Shown here: positions 24,174 to 32,025 of the stretch, piece after piece
Numbering within the stretch: position 1 is the first letter of the stretch
How the letters are laid out: each line of letters opens with the position of its first letter
NCBI GenBank assembly: GCA_964538565.1
Contig: CAZIGW010000300.1
Location: 1 to 40,702, forward strand
Reading direction: 5' to 3'
Origin: CAYVBN01 sp964538565
GTDB lineage: Bacteria; Pseudomonadota; Alphaproteobacteria; Rhizobiales; Xanthobacteraceae
DNA: 40,702 bases
Position numbers and translations under genes: made by a program
Notes under the pieces: model-generated
The model's input: only the letters and a program-made list of their open reading frames with translations
Told to the model about the DNA's origin: nothing
Database searches by the model: none

Positions 24174-25378
24174 AGCAACCCGTCCAGCCAGTCGAGATTG
24201 ATGTCTCCGTCCTTGGCGGCGCCGGAGACATTGAGCACAACGCGCGAGCCGCGGGCGATCGCGCCGGCCTTCACCGCCTTGATGATTCCGGCGAGCGCCG
24301 TCGCCGGCTCCAGGCCGCACAGCTTGCCGGTCTCGCGGTAGAGCGCGCGATAGTAGTCGTCCCTATAGAGCGCGCGCAGTCCGGCGTGAATTTCCGTGTC
24401 GCTCACGGCTTCGAACCCGCCGCCCACTTCCTCCACGATCGGCTTGAGCACCGGATAGCTGTCGGCGGGGCGGCGCGTGCGCAGGACGCGTACGAAGGGC
24501 GACGGCACCACCTCCGCCGGGACATGGCGATCTTCCAGCGTGGGAGAACGATCACGCCACGCGTTCACCATCGGCGCGCAGATTTCCGCCTGCACCGCAA
24601 GGATGCGCGGGCAATCGCCCTGCCGGCCGATGTCACGATAGGCCTTGTGCAGGCTGTAGACACCGATGCCGCCGGCGACCGGCTGCACATACCAGTCGCA
24701 GCGCCGGTCCCAGCACAGCGCCAGTTCGAGGCCGAACAGCTTGAGCCCCTCGCGGCGCGCGTAGTTCGAGAACCCGCCCTCGACCCCGATGCCGAGCTGT
24801 TGCGCCAGCCGCTTCGACTCGGTGATGCACTCGTCGTTGCTGCCGTCGAACAGATAGATCTTCACGAATGCCGGGTCGAAGAACTGCCGGTAGGTCGCAA
24901 GCCGCTTTTCCGACGCCCTGGGCACCACGAGATGCAGGCGCGGACCGCGCATCAGCGTGGCGGAGCGGGCGAGCGACGTGCCGGTGTTCCCCGAGGAGAA
25001 GACGAAGAGGTCGGAGATGCCGTTGCGCAGCAGCCGATAGACCGACACGAAGCCCTCGCGGTCCTTCCAGGTGCCGGAGGGCATGACCATCTCGTCCTTG
25101 AACCACAGTTCGACGTCGAGATCGGCTGAAAGCTTTTCGGCGAACACCATCGGGGTCTCGCCGATGTCCTCGTAGCCGGAGAGCTTCCCGCCCGAGACGT
25201 CGTACGGCATCACCCGGTGGAAGCGGAAGATCGACGGCTGATCGGGATCGATGATCTGATCGGGAACGCCGTCGAACACCACCTCGATGAAGCCCCCGCA
25301 CGACGGGCAGCCGATGTGATAGGCGGTCTCCGCGCCCTCCCAGCCGCATTCGGCGCAACGCAACGTCCACTCGGCCAA
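24170..25378 (-). CDS. Threonine-synthase-like PLP-dependent enzyme (fold type II)
   Basis: 402 residues from a TTG at 25378, chosen because an AAGGAG lies 8 bases upstream. An N-terminal zinc ribbon with C8, C11, C24 and C27 precedes the catalytic domain. PSGTWKDRE holds the PLP lysine K105 (the TxKDR motif of ThrC), SSGNTGTSLA (128-137) is the substrate Asn loop, and VAGGIGVYSLHKAY (234-247) the phosphate-binding Gly-rich turn. Threonine synthase turns O-phosphohomoserine into threonine; relatives carry out beta-replacement or elimination on other phospho-amino acids. With a PduX-like kinase 2 bases upstream, the pair probably phosphorylates an amino acid and then transforms it. Gly/Trp substitutions beside the lysine (WKDR instead of FKDR) mark a subfamily; the product is unknown. 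Confidence 0.85.
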   Translation of the reverse strand: MAEWTLRCAECGWEGAETAYHIGCPSCGGFIEVVFDGVPDQIIDPDQPSIFRFHRVMPYDVSGGKLSGYEDIGETPMVFAEKLSADLDVELWFKDEMVMPSGTWKDREGFVSVYRLLRNGISDLFVFSSGNTGTSLARSATLMRGPRLHLVVPRASEKRLATYRQFFDPAFVKIYLFDGSNDECITESKRLAQQLGIGVEGGFSNYARREGLKLFGLELALCWDRRCDWYVQPVAGGIGVYSLHKAYRDIGRQGDCPRILAVQAEICAPMVNAWRDRSPTLEDRHVPAEVVPSPFVRVLRTRRPADSYPVLKPIVEEVGGGFEAVSDTEIHAGLRALYRDDYYRALYRETGKLCGLEPATALAGIIKAVKAGAIARGSRVVLNVSGAAKDGDINLDWLDGLL

Positions 25379-25380
25379 GT

Positions 25381-26295
25381 TCAGCTCTCCTTCTGTGCGC
25401 GCGTTCGATCCGACTCGCGGCACGTCGTGGTAACGTACCAGGCGATCTCGCGTCCCGGCAGGCGCGCGCGCACCGCCGCCATCACCGCGTCGGCGGCCGG
25501 CGCGGGATCGTCGGCGAACAACAGTCCGAGATATGTGCCGCTGTGCGTGTTGATCACGCCGAGGGCGCCGAGGCTCTCGGCCAGATCGAGCACGACCGGA
25601 AGGTCCTCCTTCGGATTGATCGCCTGCCAGGCACGCGCGCTCTCCGTGGCAAGACGGGCGACCCTTTCGGCGTCGTGCGCCTCGAGCGCGGCCAGCATGG
25701 CGTCGAGCAGCCGGCCGTAGTGGGCCATCTGCTCGTCTGTCCAGTCGATCCTTCTCTGATTGAACGCCACCGTGTCGACGACGCCACCCTGGTCGATGCC
25801 CAGAATGTGCAACGGCGGCACCCAATCGACATTCGCGATCAGACGGCCTTCGGTGTGATGATAGGCGCTTGTCTCGTCGAAATGCAGCCCGTCGTTCGGT
25901 TCGACTTCGCTCAGCATGTGGCCGACGTAGTCGTTCTTGAGCTTGAGCGAGAGCGCTTCGGCAAGCGCCCGCACGCCCGCAACCATGTCGGCGGTCGAGG
26001 AGCTCAGGCCCTTGCCGACCGGTATGTCGGACTCGATCGAGACGAGGCAATCGTCGTGCCGGCCGAGATCGCTGAGGAAGTTGCGCAGTCCCTTGTAGGT
26101 CTTGGGGAAGCGCGCATAGGAGCGCGCGAATTCCTCCTCCTTCTGCGACGCGTAGCTCGGATCGCTGAGCCGCACCGTGACGCGCGAGCGATTGCGGATG
26201 CGGCAATTGACGAGAAACTTGCGGCCGCCGGGCAGGACGCCCTGCAGCAGCTCGCCGAAGCTTCCGTGACAGGTGCCGATGCCGACGCGTTCCAT
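25381..26295 (-). CDS. GHMP kinase of the PduX (L-threonine kinase) type
   Basis: 304 residues. The N-terminal signature CHGSFGELLQG (9-19) followed by FLVNCRI corresponds closely to the CPASCGELIQG...VSCP start of Salmonella PduX, and the GHMP ATP loop is IPVGKGLSSSTADM (91-104). Later blocks VEPNDGLHF and GVINTHSGTYLGLLF also have PduX counterparts. PduX phosphorylates L-threonine for cobalamin side-chain synthesis. No cobalamin genes are present here, and the neighbouring gene 2 bases downstream is threonine-synthase-like, so phosphorylation of threonine, serine or homoserine as step one of a small-molecule pathway is the likely role. Substrate identity is not fixed by the sequence. The enzyme is cytoplasmic. 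Confidence 0.85.
   Translation of the reverse strand: MERVGIGTCHGSFGELLQGVLPGGRKFLVNCRIRNRSRVTVRLSDPSYASQKEEEFARSYARFPKTYKGLRNFLSDLGRHDDCLVSIESDIPVGKGLSSSTADMVAGVRALAEALSLKLKNDYVGHMLSEVEPNDGLHFDETSAYHHTEGRLIANVDWVPPLHILGIDQGGVVDTVAFNQRRIDWTDEQMAHYGRLLDAMLAALEAHDAERVARLATESARAWQAINPKEDLPVVLDLAESLGALGVINTHSGTYLGLLFADDPAPAADAVMAAVRARLPGREIAWYVTTTCRESDRTRAQKES
25387..25392 (-). promoter_or_regulatory. Ribosome binding site deciding the TTG start at 25378
   Basis: AAGGAG on the minus strand, 8 bases before the TTG at 25378, within the last codons of the GHMP kinase gene. No ATG or GTG in the same frame lies nearby, so this site decides the start of the threonine-synthase-like gene. Confidence 0.7.
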
Positions 26296-26296
26296 G

Positions 26297-27430
26297 TCAG
26301 CGCTTCTCGAACAGGAACATTTCCTTGACCGCCGGCTGGATCTGCAGCGTCGTCGGCCGTCGCTGCAGCAGATCGGCGTGCGGCGCGAGGAGCCTCGCGT
26401 AGTCGTGTCGGAACATGTGCGGCTGGGCGAACCAGTCGCCGCCCGGCAGGTCTTCGGTGAACTCGATCAGGCAGACGTAGCGGCGCGCCACCCGGACGAT
26501 GTCGTCGACGCAGCGGGCGATTTTCGCCGGGACGACGTGCTGGATGGTCGAAACGGCGAAGACGAGATCGAACGATCGATCGGCGAACGGCAGCCGCGCG
26601 GCGTCGCCGCAGACGAGGCCGATGCCGTTCGGCTCCTGGCGGTCGCGGGCGCGGGCGAGCAACGAGGTGGAGATGTCCACCCCCGCATAGCACTCGGCGC
26701 CGGCAAAATAGCGGGCGTTGCGTCCGCCCCCGCAGCCGATCTCCAGAACGCGGCCCGGCTGAGTGAATTCGGCGACCGCGCGGATCTCGGTTTCGTCCGG
26801 CTGGAACGCCTCCCATTTCACCCAGCCGCTGCCGCCGGCTTCCCAGAAATCCCGCGGATCATACGCGCGTCCGTTCGACAGCGGCCGCAGGTCGCCGTCC
26901 GGCGGCGCGTTCGAGGTCGGCGCACCCGCTTCCAGCCAATCTGCCGGCCGCTCCTCGATGCCCTCGCGCGACAAGATTCGATGACGGTGGCGCGGAAAGA
27001 TCTCGGTGAGCCATTGCGCCAGCGCCTGCGAGGCATTGTCGATCCGGCCGTCGACCGATCCGTAGGCGAATGCCGGCCGCCACACCGCGACCAGCGGCAA
27101 GCCGTCGCCGCGTGGAAGCATGCTGTGCGCGCAGGCCGTTCCGCGCGAGAGCGCCGCCGCGAGGCCATCCAGCCAATCGCGTGCCAGCCGCTCGGCGCCG
27201 GTGAGCACCACGACCCAGTCGCCCGAAGCAAGCGAGATGCCGACATTCGCGCGCTGGCCCCCCGGCGCCCGCGAGCACACACGCCGGAACGGAGTCCGAC
27301 GGTCGAGCCTCGCCAGCGAGGCTTCCGGTGCTCCGACCAGAATGACCTCGCGCGCGCCGGCGAGCGGCAGATCCAGAGATGCGGCCGCCGCGGGGGCGAC
27401 CACGATGCTGATCTCGGACGGGGCGGTCAT
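26297..27430 (-). CDS. Degenerate GT2-like domain fused to SAM methyltransferase
   Basis: 377 residues from ATG 27430 (ATGA overlap with the SpsF-like gene). Residues 1-160 keep the outline of a GT-A glycosyltransferase (ISIVVAPAAAAS, then NVGISLASGDWVVVLTGAE at 62-80), but where a DxD metal site is expected the sequence is LTGAERL, so sugar transfer is unlikely unless rewired. Residues 200-377 are a class I methyltransferase: VLEIGCGGGRNARYFAG (228-244), CYAGVDISTSLLARA, ICGDAARLPF-like VCGDAARLPF and FDLVFAVSTIQHV. The frame is continuous across the join, so this is a real fusion. It may be a methyltransferase with a sugar- or lipid-recognition arm. Confidence 0.82.
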   Translation of the reverse strand: MTAPSEISIVVAPAAAASLDLPLAGAREVILVGAPEASLARLDRRTPFRRVCSRAPGGQRANVGISLASGDWVVVLTGAERLARDWLDGLAAALSRGTACAHSMLPRGDGLPLVAVWRPAFAYGSVDGRIDNASQALAQWLTEIFPRHRHRILSREGIEERPADWLEAGAPTSNAPPDGDLRPLSNGRAYDPRDFWEAGGSGWVKWEAFQPDETEIRAVAEFTQPGRVLEIGCGGGRNARYFAGAECYAGVDISTSLLARARDRQEPNGIGLVCGDAARLPFADRSFDLVFAVSTIQHVVPAKIARCVDDIVRVARRYVCLIEFTEDLPGGDWFAQPHMFRHDYARLLAPHADLLQRRPTTLQIQPAVKEMFLFEKR

Positions 27431-28212
27431 CGAATGGACAGGGACGGTAGAAGCGCGGTGTACGGGACGGTCGGCGCCTGCCGGCGCACGCCGTGATGCA
27501 GCTCGTGGCCGGCCACGATGGCCGCCAGATTGGGGTCCGCACCGAGTACGCTGCCGATCTCCGCCAAGCTCGCACGATCGGGGTCGGCGAGGCGCGGAAT
27601 CAGAGCCTCGAACAGCGCCAGGTCCTGCGGCGTGTCGAGCGTGAGCCGCATGGTCCCCCATTGCCCACCCGGTCCCAGCAGACTGACCCGCGACCATCCC
27701 TCGCCCGCGCGCATGATGCGTGTCGGATGCTCGCGATCGAGCGGTACGCGTGCTTCGGCGTCGGCGCGCCGCAACGCCGCCAAGGTGAAGGCCTCGCAAT
27801 CGAGGCCGTGCGGCCACGATGGCGGCATGTTGTTGCAGGCATAGTCGACGCCGCGCTCCGATCGCAGCCGCAGCACGGCGCCGCAGACCGCCGGATCGAT
27901 CAGCGGACAATCGCTGGTCACACGCAGGACGATATCGGCACCGACGGCCTCGGCGGCGCCGAGATAGCGCCGCAGCACGTCGCTTTCGCTGCCGCGAAAC
28001 ACGATCGCGCCGAGCCGAGCGGCCTCCCCGGCGATCGGGTCGCAATCGGGTGCGTCGACCGTCGCGCAGACGACCACGTCGGCGCCCGCGATGGCGGCGC
28101 AACGCGTGAGCACATAGTCGAGAATCGTGCGGCCGCCGATCCGCCGCATGACCTTTCCGGGCAGGCGCGTGGAGCTCATGCGCGCCTGCACGATGACGGC
28201 CGCGCGGCTCAT
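27427..28212 (-). CDS. SpsF-like cytidylyltransferase, possible CMP-pseudaminate synthetase (PseF)
   Basis: 261 residues from ATG 28212 (ATGA). The nucleotide loop IVQARMSSTRLPGKVMRRIG (7-26) is the QARMxSTRLPGK signature of SpsF-type transferases, and ILDYVLTRC, FRGSESDVLRRYLGAA and LRVTSDCPLIDP follow in order; the C-terminal third has RLTLDTPQDLALFEAL. The protein is a GT-A-fold nucleotidyltransferase related to CMP-Kdo/NeuAc synthetases. In the pseudaminate module it takes the place of PseF, activating the nine-carbon acid with CTP. It is located between PFTS-type protein and GT-MT fusion. Two other NeuA-type enzymes are in the window; the pairing with pseudaminate is inferred from position. 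Confidence 0.82.
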   Translation of the reverse strand: MSRAAVIVQARMSSTRLPGKVMRRIGGRTILDYVLTRCAAIAGADVVVCATVDAPDCDPIAGEAARLGAIVFRGSESDVLRRYLGAAEAVGADIVLRVTSDCPLIDPAVCGAVLRLRSERGVDYACNNMPPSWPHGLDCEAFTLAALRRADAEARVPLDREHPTRIMRAGEGWSRVSLLGPGGQWGTMRLTLDTPQDLALFEALIPRLADPDRASLAEIGSVLGADPNLAAIVAGHELHHGVRRQAPTVPYTALLPSLSIR

Positions 28213-29852
28213 GCGTGCGCCCCGCACAGCGCGGCCGGCTGCGCCAGGACCTCGTGCAGCCAGTCGCGCAGAGCCCGTCGGTCCGTCAGGATCGGGGCGC
28301 CGCGCGCCATGCGCGCATGAAGCCCGAGTTGGCCGGTCGGGTCATAGTACACGGCCGGGCGACCGAGCAGGCGAAAAACCGTCGCGGGCGTCGTGAACGG
28401 CAACACGATCGCCGCGTCGGCGGCTTGGACAAGGTAATGCACAGGGACGCCACCCGGGCAGAGAACGACGCCATGACGCCGCGCGATCTCCAGATGCGCG
28501 AGCCGGTCGTAACGCAGATCCGTGGCATCGAGCGCGTGCTGCGGCAGCAGGACGCCCTTCGGCTTCCAGACCGGCACCGCGCCCGCTTCCACAACCGCGG
28601 CTGTAACGTCTTCCAGAAAGGCACGCACTACCGTCCGCGTGTGATAGGGCTGCGGCATGCCGACAAGGGCGCGCTCAGAGCGCGGATAGGGATCGATGTC
28701 GAATATGGCGACGGTCGGACGACGTGGCACATCGAGGCGAGCCCCGCTGTCGACCATCGCGACCGCGCCGCCGACGACGTGTCGGTGCGGCGCCGCGCCC
28801 GCCTCCTCCATGATCCGCCCGCACTCTTCCGTCAGGTAGACGACCTCGGGCCATCGGGTGAGCGAATAGATCGGATCGGTGATGACAGCCTCGGGCCGGC
28901 GCCGCGAAAACGTGACCTGGAAATTGTGCGAATAGAAGACGAGGACGGCCCTCCGTCCCTTCGCCTCGGCCCACCACGTCCACAGCGGCCGATGCGCCAT
29001 GAATTGCGGCGGGAAGAAATAGCACGCCGCGAGATCCGTCTCGACGGCACGGCAATGGGTGAGCTCGACGAGATCGCGGAACAGGAGCGGCGCCCACCAG
29101 GCGCCGGCGATCCATCGGATCGCCACCGTCGCGGTGAGGCGCAGCAGCGACCGGCGGAAGGCGCGGTGCTGCGCCGCCGACCGGAACGCCGGAAGAGACA
29201 TTCGGGTACGCCGAAGACGGCGAGCCGGCTCGGTCGCGACCGGGCCGTCGCTCCAGCTCGCCCACAGCTCGACGTCCGGGCCGGCGAGCCCCGACATCCT
29301 GCTCCAGGTCACCCAATCCCAATGCGGTGGCGGACAATTCGGCGGCAGATTGAACGACCGCGCATAGTGGAGGACCGCATAGGCGCTCTCGGGCTTTGGC
29401 AGACGTTCGTTCGGGGTGATCAGGTAGAAGGCGACGCGCCGCAGGCCGCTGCGGAACGCCCTCACCTGCCTGCCGAACCAGGAGAGCCGCGATGTGAGCG
29501 GACGCGGGCGAACGCCGAGAGCGCGGATCGCCGAACGAAAGCTCGGCGGCAGCGGAATGGCTTGGCTTGCCGGCCGGCCGGTCAGCGCGAGGGACAACGT
29601 GCTGTAAGCACCAAGCGGCTGCCGGGCGATTTGCCAGACGATCTGGCGCAGGCACCACTCGGCGTCCGCCGCGAGTTCGGCCGGCGCGAGGCCGGCAAGC
29701 CAGCCGGACGGCAAACCGAGCGGCGCGTGCGCCAGTTTCCGTCCGAGCGCGAACAATTCCTCCTGCCGTCCGCCCGTCGTGATCTCGAGCGAGGCGCGGA
29801 TCTGTTCCCGCACGCGACGGAAGTGCCGTCGGCGCAGCCAACGTCTCAGCAC
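28209..29852 (-). CDS. Polysaccharide biosynthesis protein with PFTS-like motif
   Basis: 547 residues from a GTG at 29852, overlapping pseC by 7 bases. The strongest landmark is AIVLPFTTPATVFRLLGRPA at 481-500, matching the PFTS motif after which a family of polysaccharide-locus proteins is named in databases (from memory). Upstream of it are VLVFYSHNFQVTFSR, VVYLTEECGRIMEEAG and VAIFDIDPYPRSERA, and WKPKGVLLPQHALD, which together suggest a GT-B-like two-domain fold, with a strongly basic N-terminus. No enzyme activity is known to me. A glycosyltransferase acting on nonulosonic acids is a reasonable guess, since members sit in NulO clusters. Not a membrane protein. Confidence 0.65.
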   Translation of the reverse strand: MLRRWLRRRHFRRVREQIRASLEITTGGRQEELFALGRKLAHAPLGLPSGWLAGLAPAELAADAEWCLRQIVWQIARQPLGAYSTLSLALTGRPASQAIPLPPSFRSAIRALGVRPRPLTSRLSWFGRQVRAFRSGLRRVAFYLITPNERLPKPESAYAVLHYARSFNLPPNCPPPHWDWVTWSRMSGLAGPDVELWASWSDGPVATEPARRLRRTRMSLPAFRSAAQHRAFRRSLLRLTATVAIRWIAGAWWAPLLFRDLVELTHCRAVETDLAACYFFPPQFMAHRPLWTWWAEAKGRRAVLVFYSHNFQVTFSRRRPEAVITDPIYSLTRWPEVVYLTEECGRIMEEAGAAPHRHVVGGAVAMVDSGARLDVPRRPTVAIFDIDPYPRSERALVGMPQPYHTRTVVRAFLEDVTAAVVEAGAVPVWKPKGVLLPQHALDATDLRYDRLAHLEIARRHGVVLCPGGVPVHYLVQAADAAIVLPFTTPATVFRLLGRPAVYYDPTGQLGLHARMARGAPILTDRRALRDWLHEVLAQPAALCGAHA

Positions 29853-31045
29853 GCCACCACCTCGCGCAGTGCGAGCACGACGCGCTCGGCATCATCGTCG
29901 CTCAAGCCGGCGTGCAGCGGGATCGAGAGGCATCCCCGGTAGTAGCGCTCCGCCGCCGGAAACTCGTCGGGACGCCCGAGGCCGCGATGAACCGGCTGGC
30001 GGTAGAGCGGAATGTAGTGGACCTGCGTTCCGATCCCGCGCCGGCGCAGATCCGACATCACCGCGCGCCGCGACCTGCCGATCGCGGCAAAATCGACGTC
30101 CACCAGATAAAGGTGATGGGCCGATCGCCGGCGCGCGTCCTCGCTCGCCTGCAAGGGCCTCAGCGCCGGTGTGCCGGCAAGGGCCGCGTCATAGGCGCGG
30201 GCAAGCGCGCGGCGCCGCTCGATGAAGCGATCGATCCGCGCGAGCTGCGAGAGGCCGAGCGCCGCCTGCAGGTCGGTCATCCGGTAGTTGAAGCCGAGCT
30301 GCTGCTGCTCGTAGTACCAGGGGTTCACCTCATCGCCGTCGAAAGCCTGGCCGAGCTCGATCAGCCGCTCGGGCTCGCGCTCCATCCCGTGATTGCGAAG
30401 GAGCCGCAGCAGCCGCGCGAGCTCGGGATCGTTGGTGGTCACCGCCCCGCCCTCGCCCGTCGTGATCGACTTCACCGGATGGAACGAGAAGCAGGCCATG
30501 TCGGAATGCCGGCAGCCCCCCACCATGGCGCCGTCAGGCTCGCGGCCCCCGAGCGCGTGGCAGGCGTCCTCGATCATCACACGGCCGGCGGCCGCCGCGC
30601 GGATCGCGGCCGGATTGGCGGAAAGGCCGGCCATGTGCACCGGCAACACGGCCGCGACGTCGGGCGCGCGCGTCACGGTGCGGCGCAAGCCATCGACGTC
30701 GATTCCGAGCGTCTCAGGGTCGATATCGACGGCGAGCGCCCGGGCGCCGCAGTAGAGCGCCGCGTTGGCGGTGGCGATGAACGTGACGGCCTGGGTGATC
30801 GCGGATTTCCCGGCCTGCAGCCCGCCCGCAAGACACGCGAGGTGCAGCGCCGCCGTGCCGTTGGCGACGGCCACCGCATGCCGCGCCCCGACATATTCCG
30901 CGAGCGCCGCCTCGAACCGCTCGACGGCCGGCCCCTGGGTCAGATAGTCGCCGCGCAGCACCGCGCTCACGGCCTCGATGTCCTCGGCCGCGATGCTCTG
31001 CCGCCCGTACCCGAGAAACCGCTCGGGTGGTTTGTTGGCTGTCAT
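29846..31045 (-). CDS. pseC: PseC: UDP-4-keto-6-deoxy-L-AltNAc C4 aminotransferase
   Basis: 399 residues from ATG 31045, overlapping pseB by 4 bases. It belongs to the DegT/DnrJ/EryC1/StrS PLP aminotransferases: FLGYGRQSIAAEDIEAV and LRGDYLTQGPAVERFE are the PseC N-terminal signature, VANGTAALHLA binds PLP phosphate, MIEDACHALGG gives the Asp, and FSFHPVKSITTGEGG (186-200) holds the Schiff-base lysine K192. PseC uses glutamate to aminate the 4-keto product of PseB. The pseB-pseC order and 4-base overlap match known pseudaminate operons. Length is slightly above the Campylobacter enzyme (376), mainly from a longer insert before the C-terminal domain. Confidence 0.94.
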   Translation of the reverse strand: MTANKPPERFLGYGRQSIAAEDIEAVSAVLRGDYLTQGPAVERFEAALAEYVGARHAVAVANGTAALHLACLAGGLQAGKSAITQAVTFIATANAALYCGARALAVDIDPETLGIDVDGLRRTVTRAPDVAAVLPVHMAGLSANPAAIRAAAAGRVMIEDACHALGGREPDGAMVGGCRHSDMACFSFHPVKSITTGEGGAVTTNDPELARLLRLLRNHGMEREPERLIELGQAFDGDEVNPWYYEQQQLGFNYRMTDLQAALGLSQLARIDRFIERRRALARAYDAALAGTPALRPLQASEDARRRSAHHLYLVDVDFAAIGRSRRAVMSDLRRRGIGTQVHYIPLYRQPVHRGLGRPDEFPAAERYYRGCLSIPLHAGLSDDDAERVVLALREVVAC

Positions 31046-32025
31046 CCGATCATGTCCAGCAACTGCTCGCGGTCCGCCCACCGGTCGTTGGTGTTGCTCG
31101 AATACTCGAAATTCTCGGGCACCGGCCGCCCCGTTCGCCCGCCGTAGACCGGCTCCTCGGCCCCGGTCCCGAGCGGCATGGACGGAAGAATGACGAAGAA
31201 GTCGTCGAACTCGCGGGTCAGCCGCGCTTCGTCGCGCGGGATCATGCACTCGTGCAGCTTCTCGCCCGGACGAATGCCGACGGTCTCCTGCGTGCATTCG
31301 GGCGCCATCGCGGCGGCAAGATCGGTCACGCGCATCGACGGAATCTTCGGAACGAACACTTCCCCGCCCTGCATGATGCCGAGGCAGCGTTCGACGAAGG
31401 CCGCGCCCTGCTTCAGCGTGATCCAGAAGCGCGTCATGCGCGGATCGGTGATCGGCAGCCGCCCGGTCGCACGCAGCTTCTCGAACAAGGGCACGACGCT
31501 GCCGCGAGAGCCGACGACGTTGCCGTAGCGCACCACCGAAAAGCGCGGACCGTCGCGACCCGCGAGATGGTTGCCGGCGATGAACAGCTTGTCGGAGCAG
31601 AGCTTCGTGGCGCCGTAGAGATTGATCGGATTGACGGCCTTGTCGGTCGAGAGCGCGATCACTCGTTTGACGCCGCAGTTGATCGCCGCGTTGATGATGT
31701 TCTCGGCGCCGATGACGTTCGTCTTGATGCATTCGATCGGGTTGTATTCGGCCGCGACGATCTGCTTCATCGCCGCCGCATGCACGATGGTATCGATGCC
31801 GTGCAGGGCGCGCTCGAGCCGCTCGCGATCGCGGATGTCGCCGATGAAGTACCTCAACTGCGGCGCCTGGATCGACTGCCCCATCTCATACTGCTTCAGC
31901 TCGTCGCGCGAATAGACAACGATCCGGCGGGGATTGTGATGATCGAGGACGTGGCGCACGAACTTTTGGCCGAACGAACCCGTTCCGCCGGTCACGAGGA
32001 TGGATGCATCACTGAGAGAGGTCAT
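31042..32025 (-). CDS. pseB: PseB: UDP-GlcNAc 4,6-dehydratase (5-inverting)
   Basis: 327 residues from ATG 32025 (ATGA overlap with the 2-epimerase). It makes UDP-2-acetamido-2,6-dideoxy-L-arabino-hex-4-ulose, the first intermediate of pseudaminate synthesis. ILVTGGTGSFGQKFVRHVLD (9-28), YSRDELKQYEM (38-48), AAAMKQIVAAEYNPIECIKTN (83-103), LSTDKAVNPINLYGATKL (125-142) with T127/D128/K129 and Y137/K141, and GNVVGSRGSVVPLFEK are all diagnostic blocks of PseB/FlaA1. The C-terminal region extends to residue 327 as expected. It begins the pse run of genes. The retaining homologue PglF/LegB lacks these exact blocks. Confidence 0.96.
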   Translation of the reverse strand: MTSLSDASILVTGGTGSFGQKFVRHVLDHHNPRRIVVYSRDELKQYEMGQSIQAPQLRYFIGDIRDRERLERALHGIDTIVHAAAMKQIVAAEYNPIECIKTNVIGAENIINAAINCGVKRVIALSTDKAVNPINLYGATKLCSDKLFIAGNHLAGRDGPRFSVVRYGNVVGSRGSVVPLFEKLRATGRLPITDPRMTRFWITLKQGAAFVERCLGIMQGGEVFVPKIPSMRVTDLAAAMAPECTQETVGIRPGEKLHECMIPRDEARLTREFDDFFVILPSMPLGTGAEEPVYGGRTGRPVPENFEYSSNTNDRWADREQLLDMIG

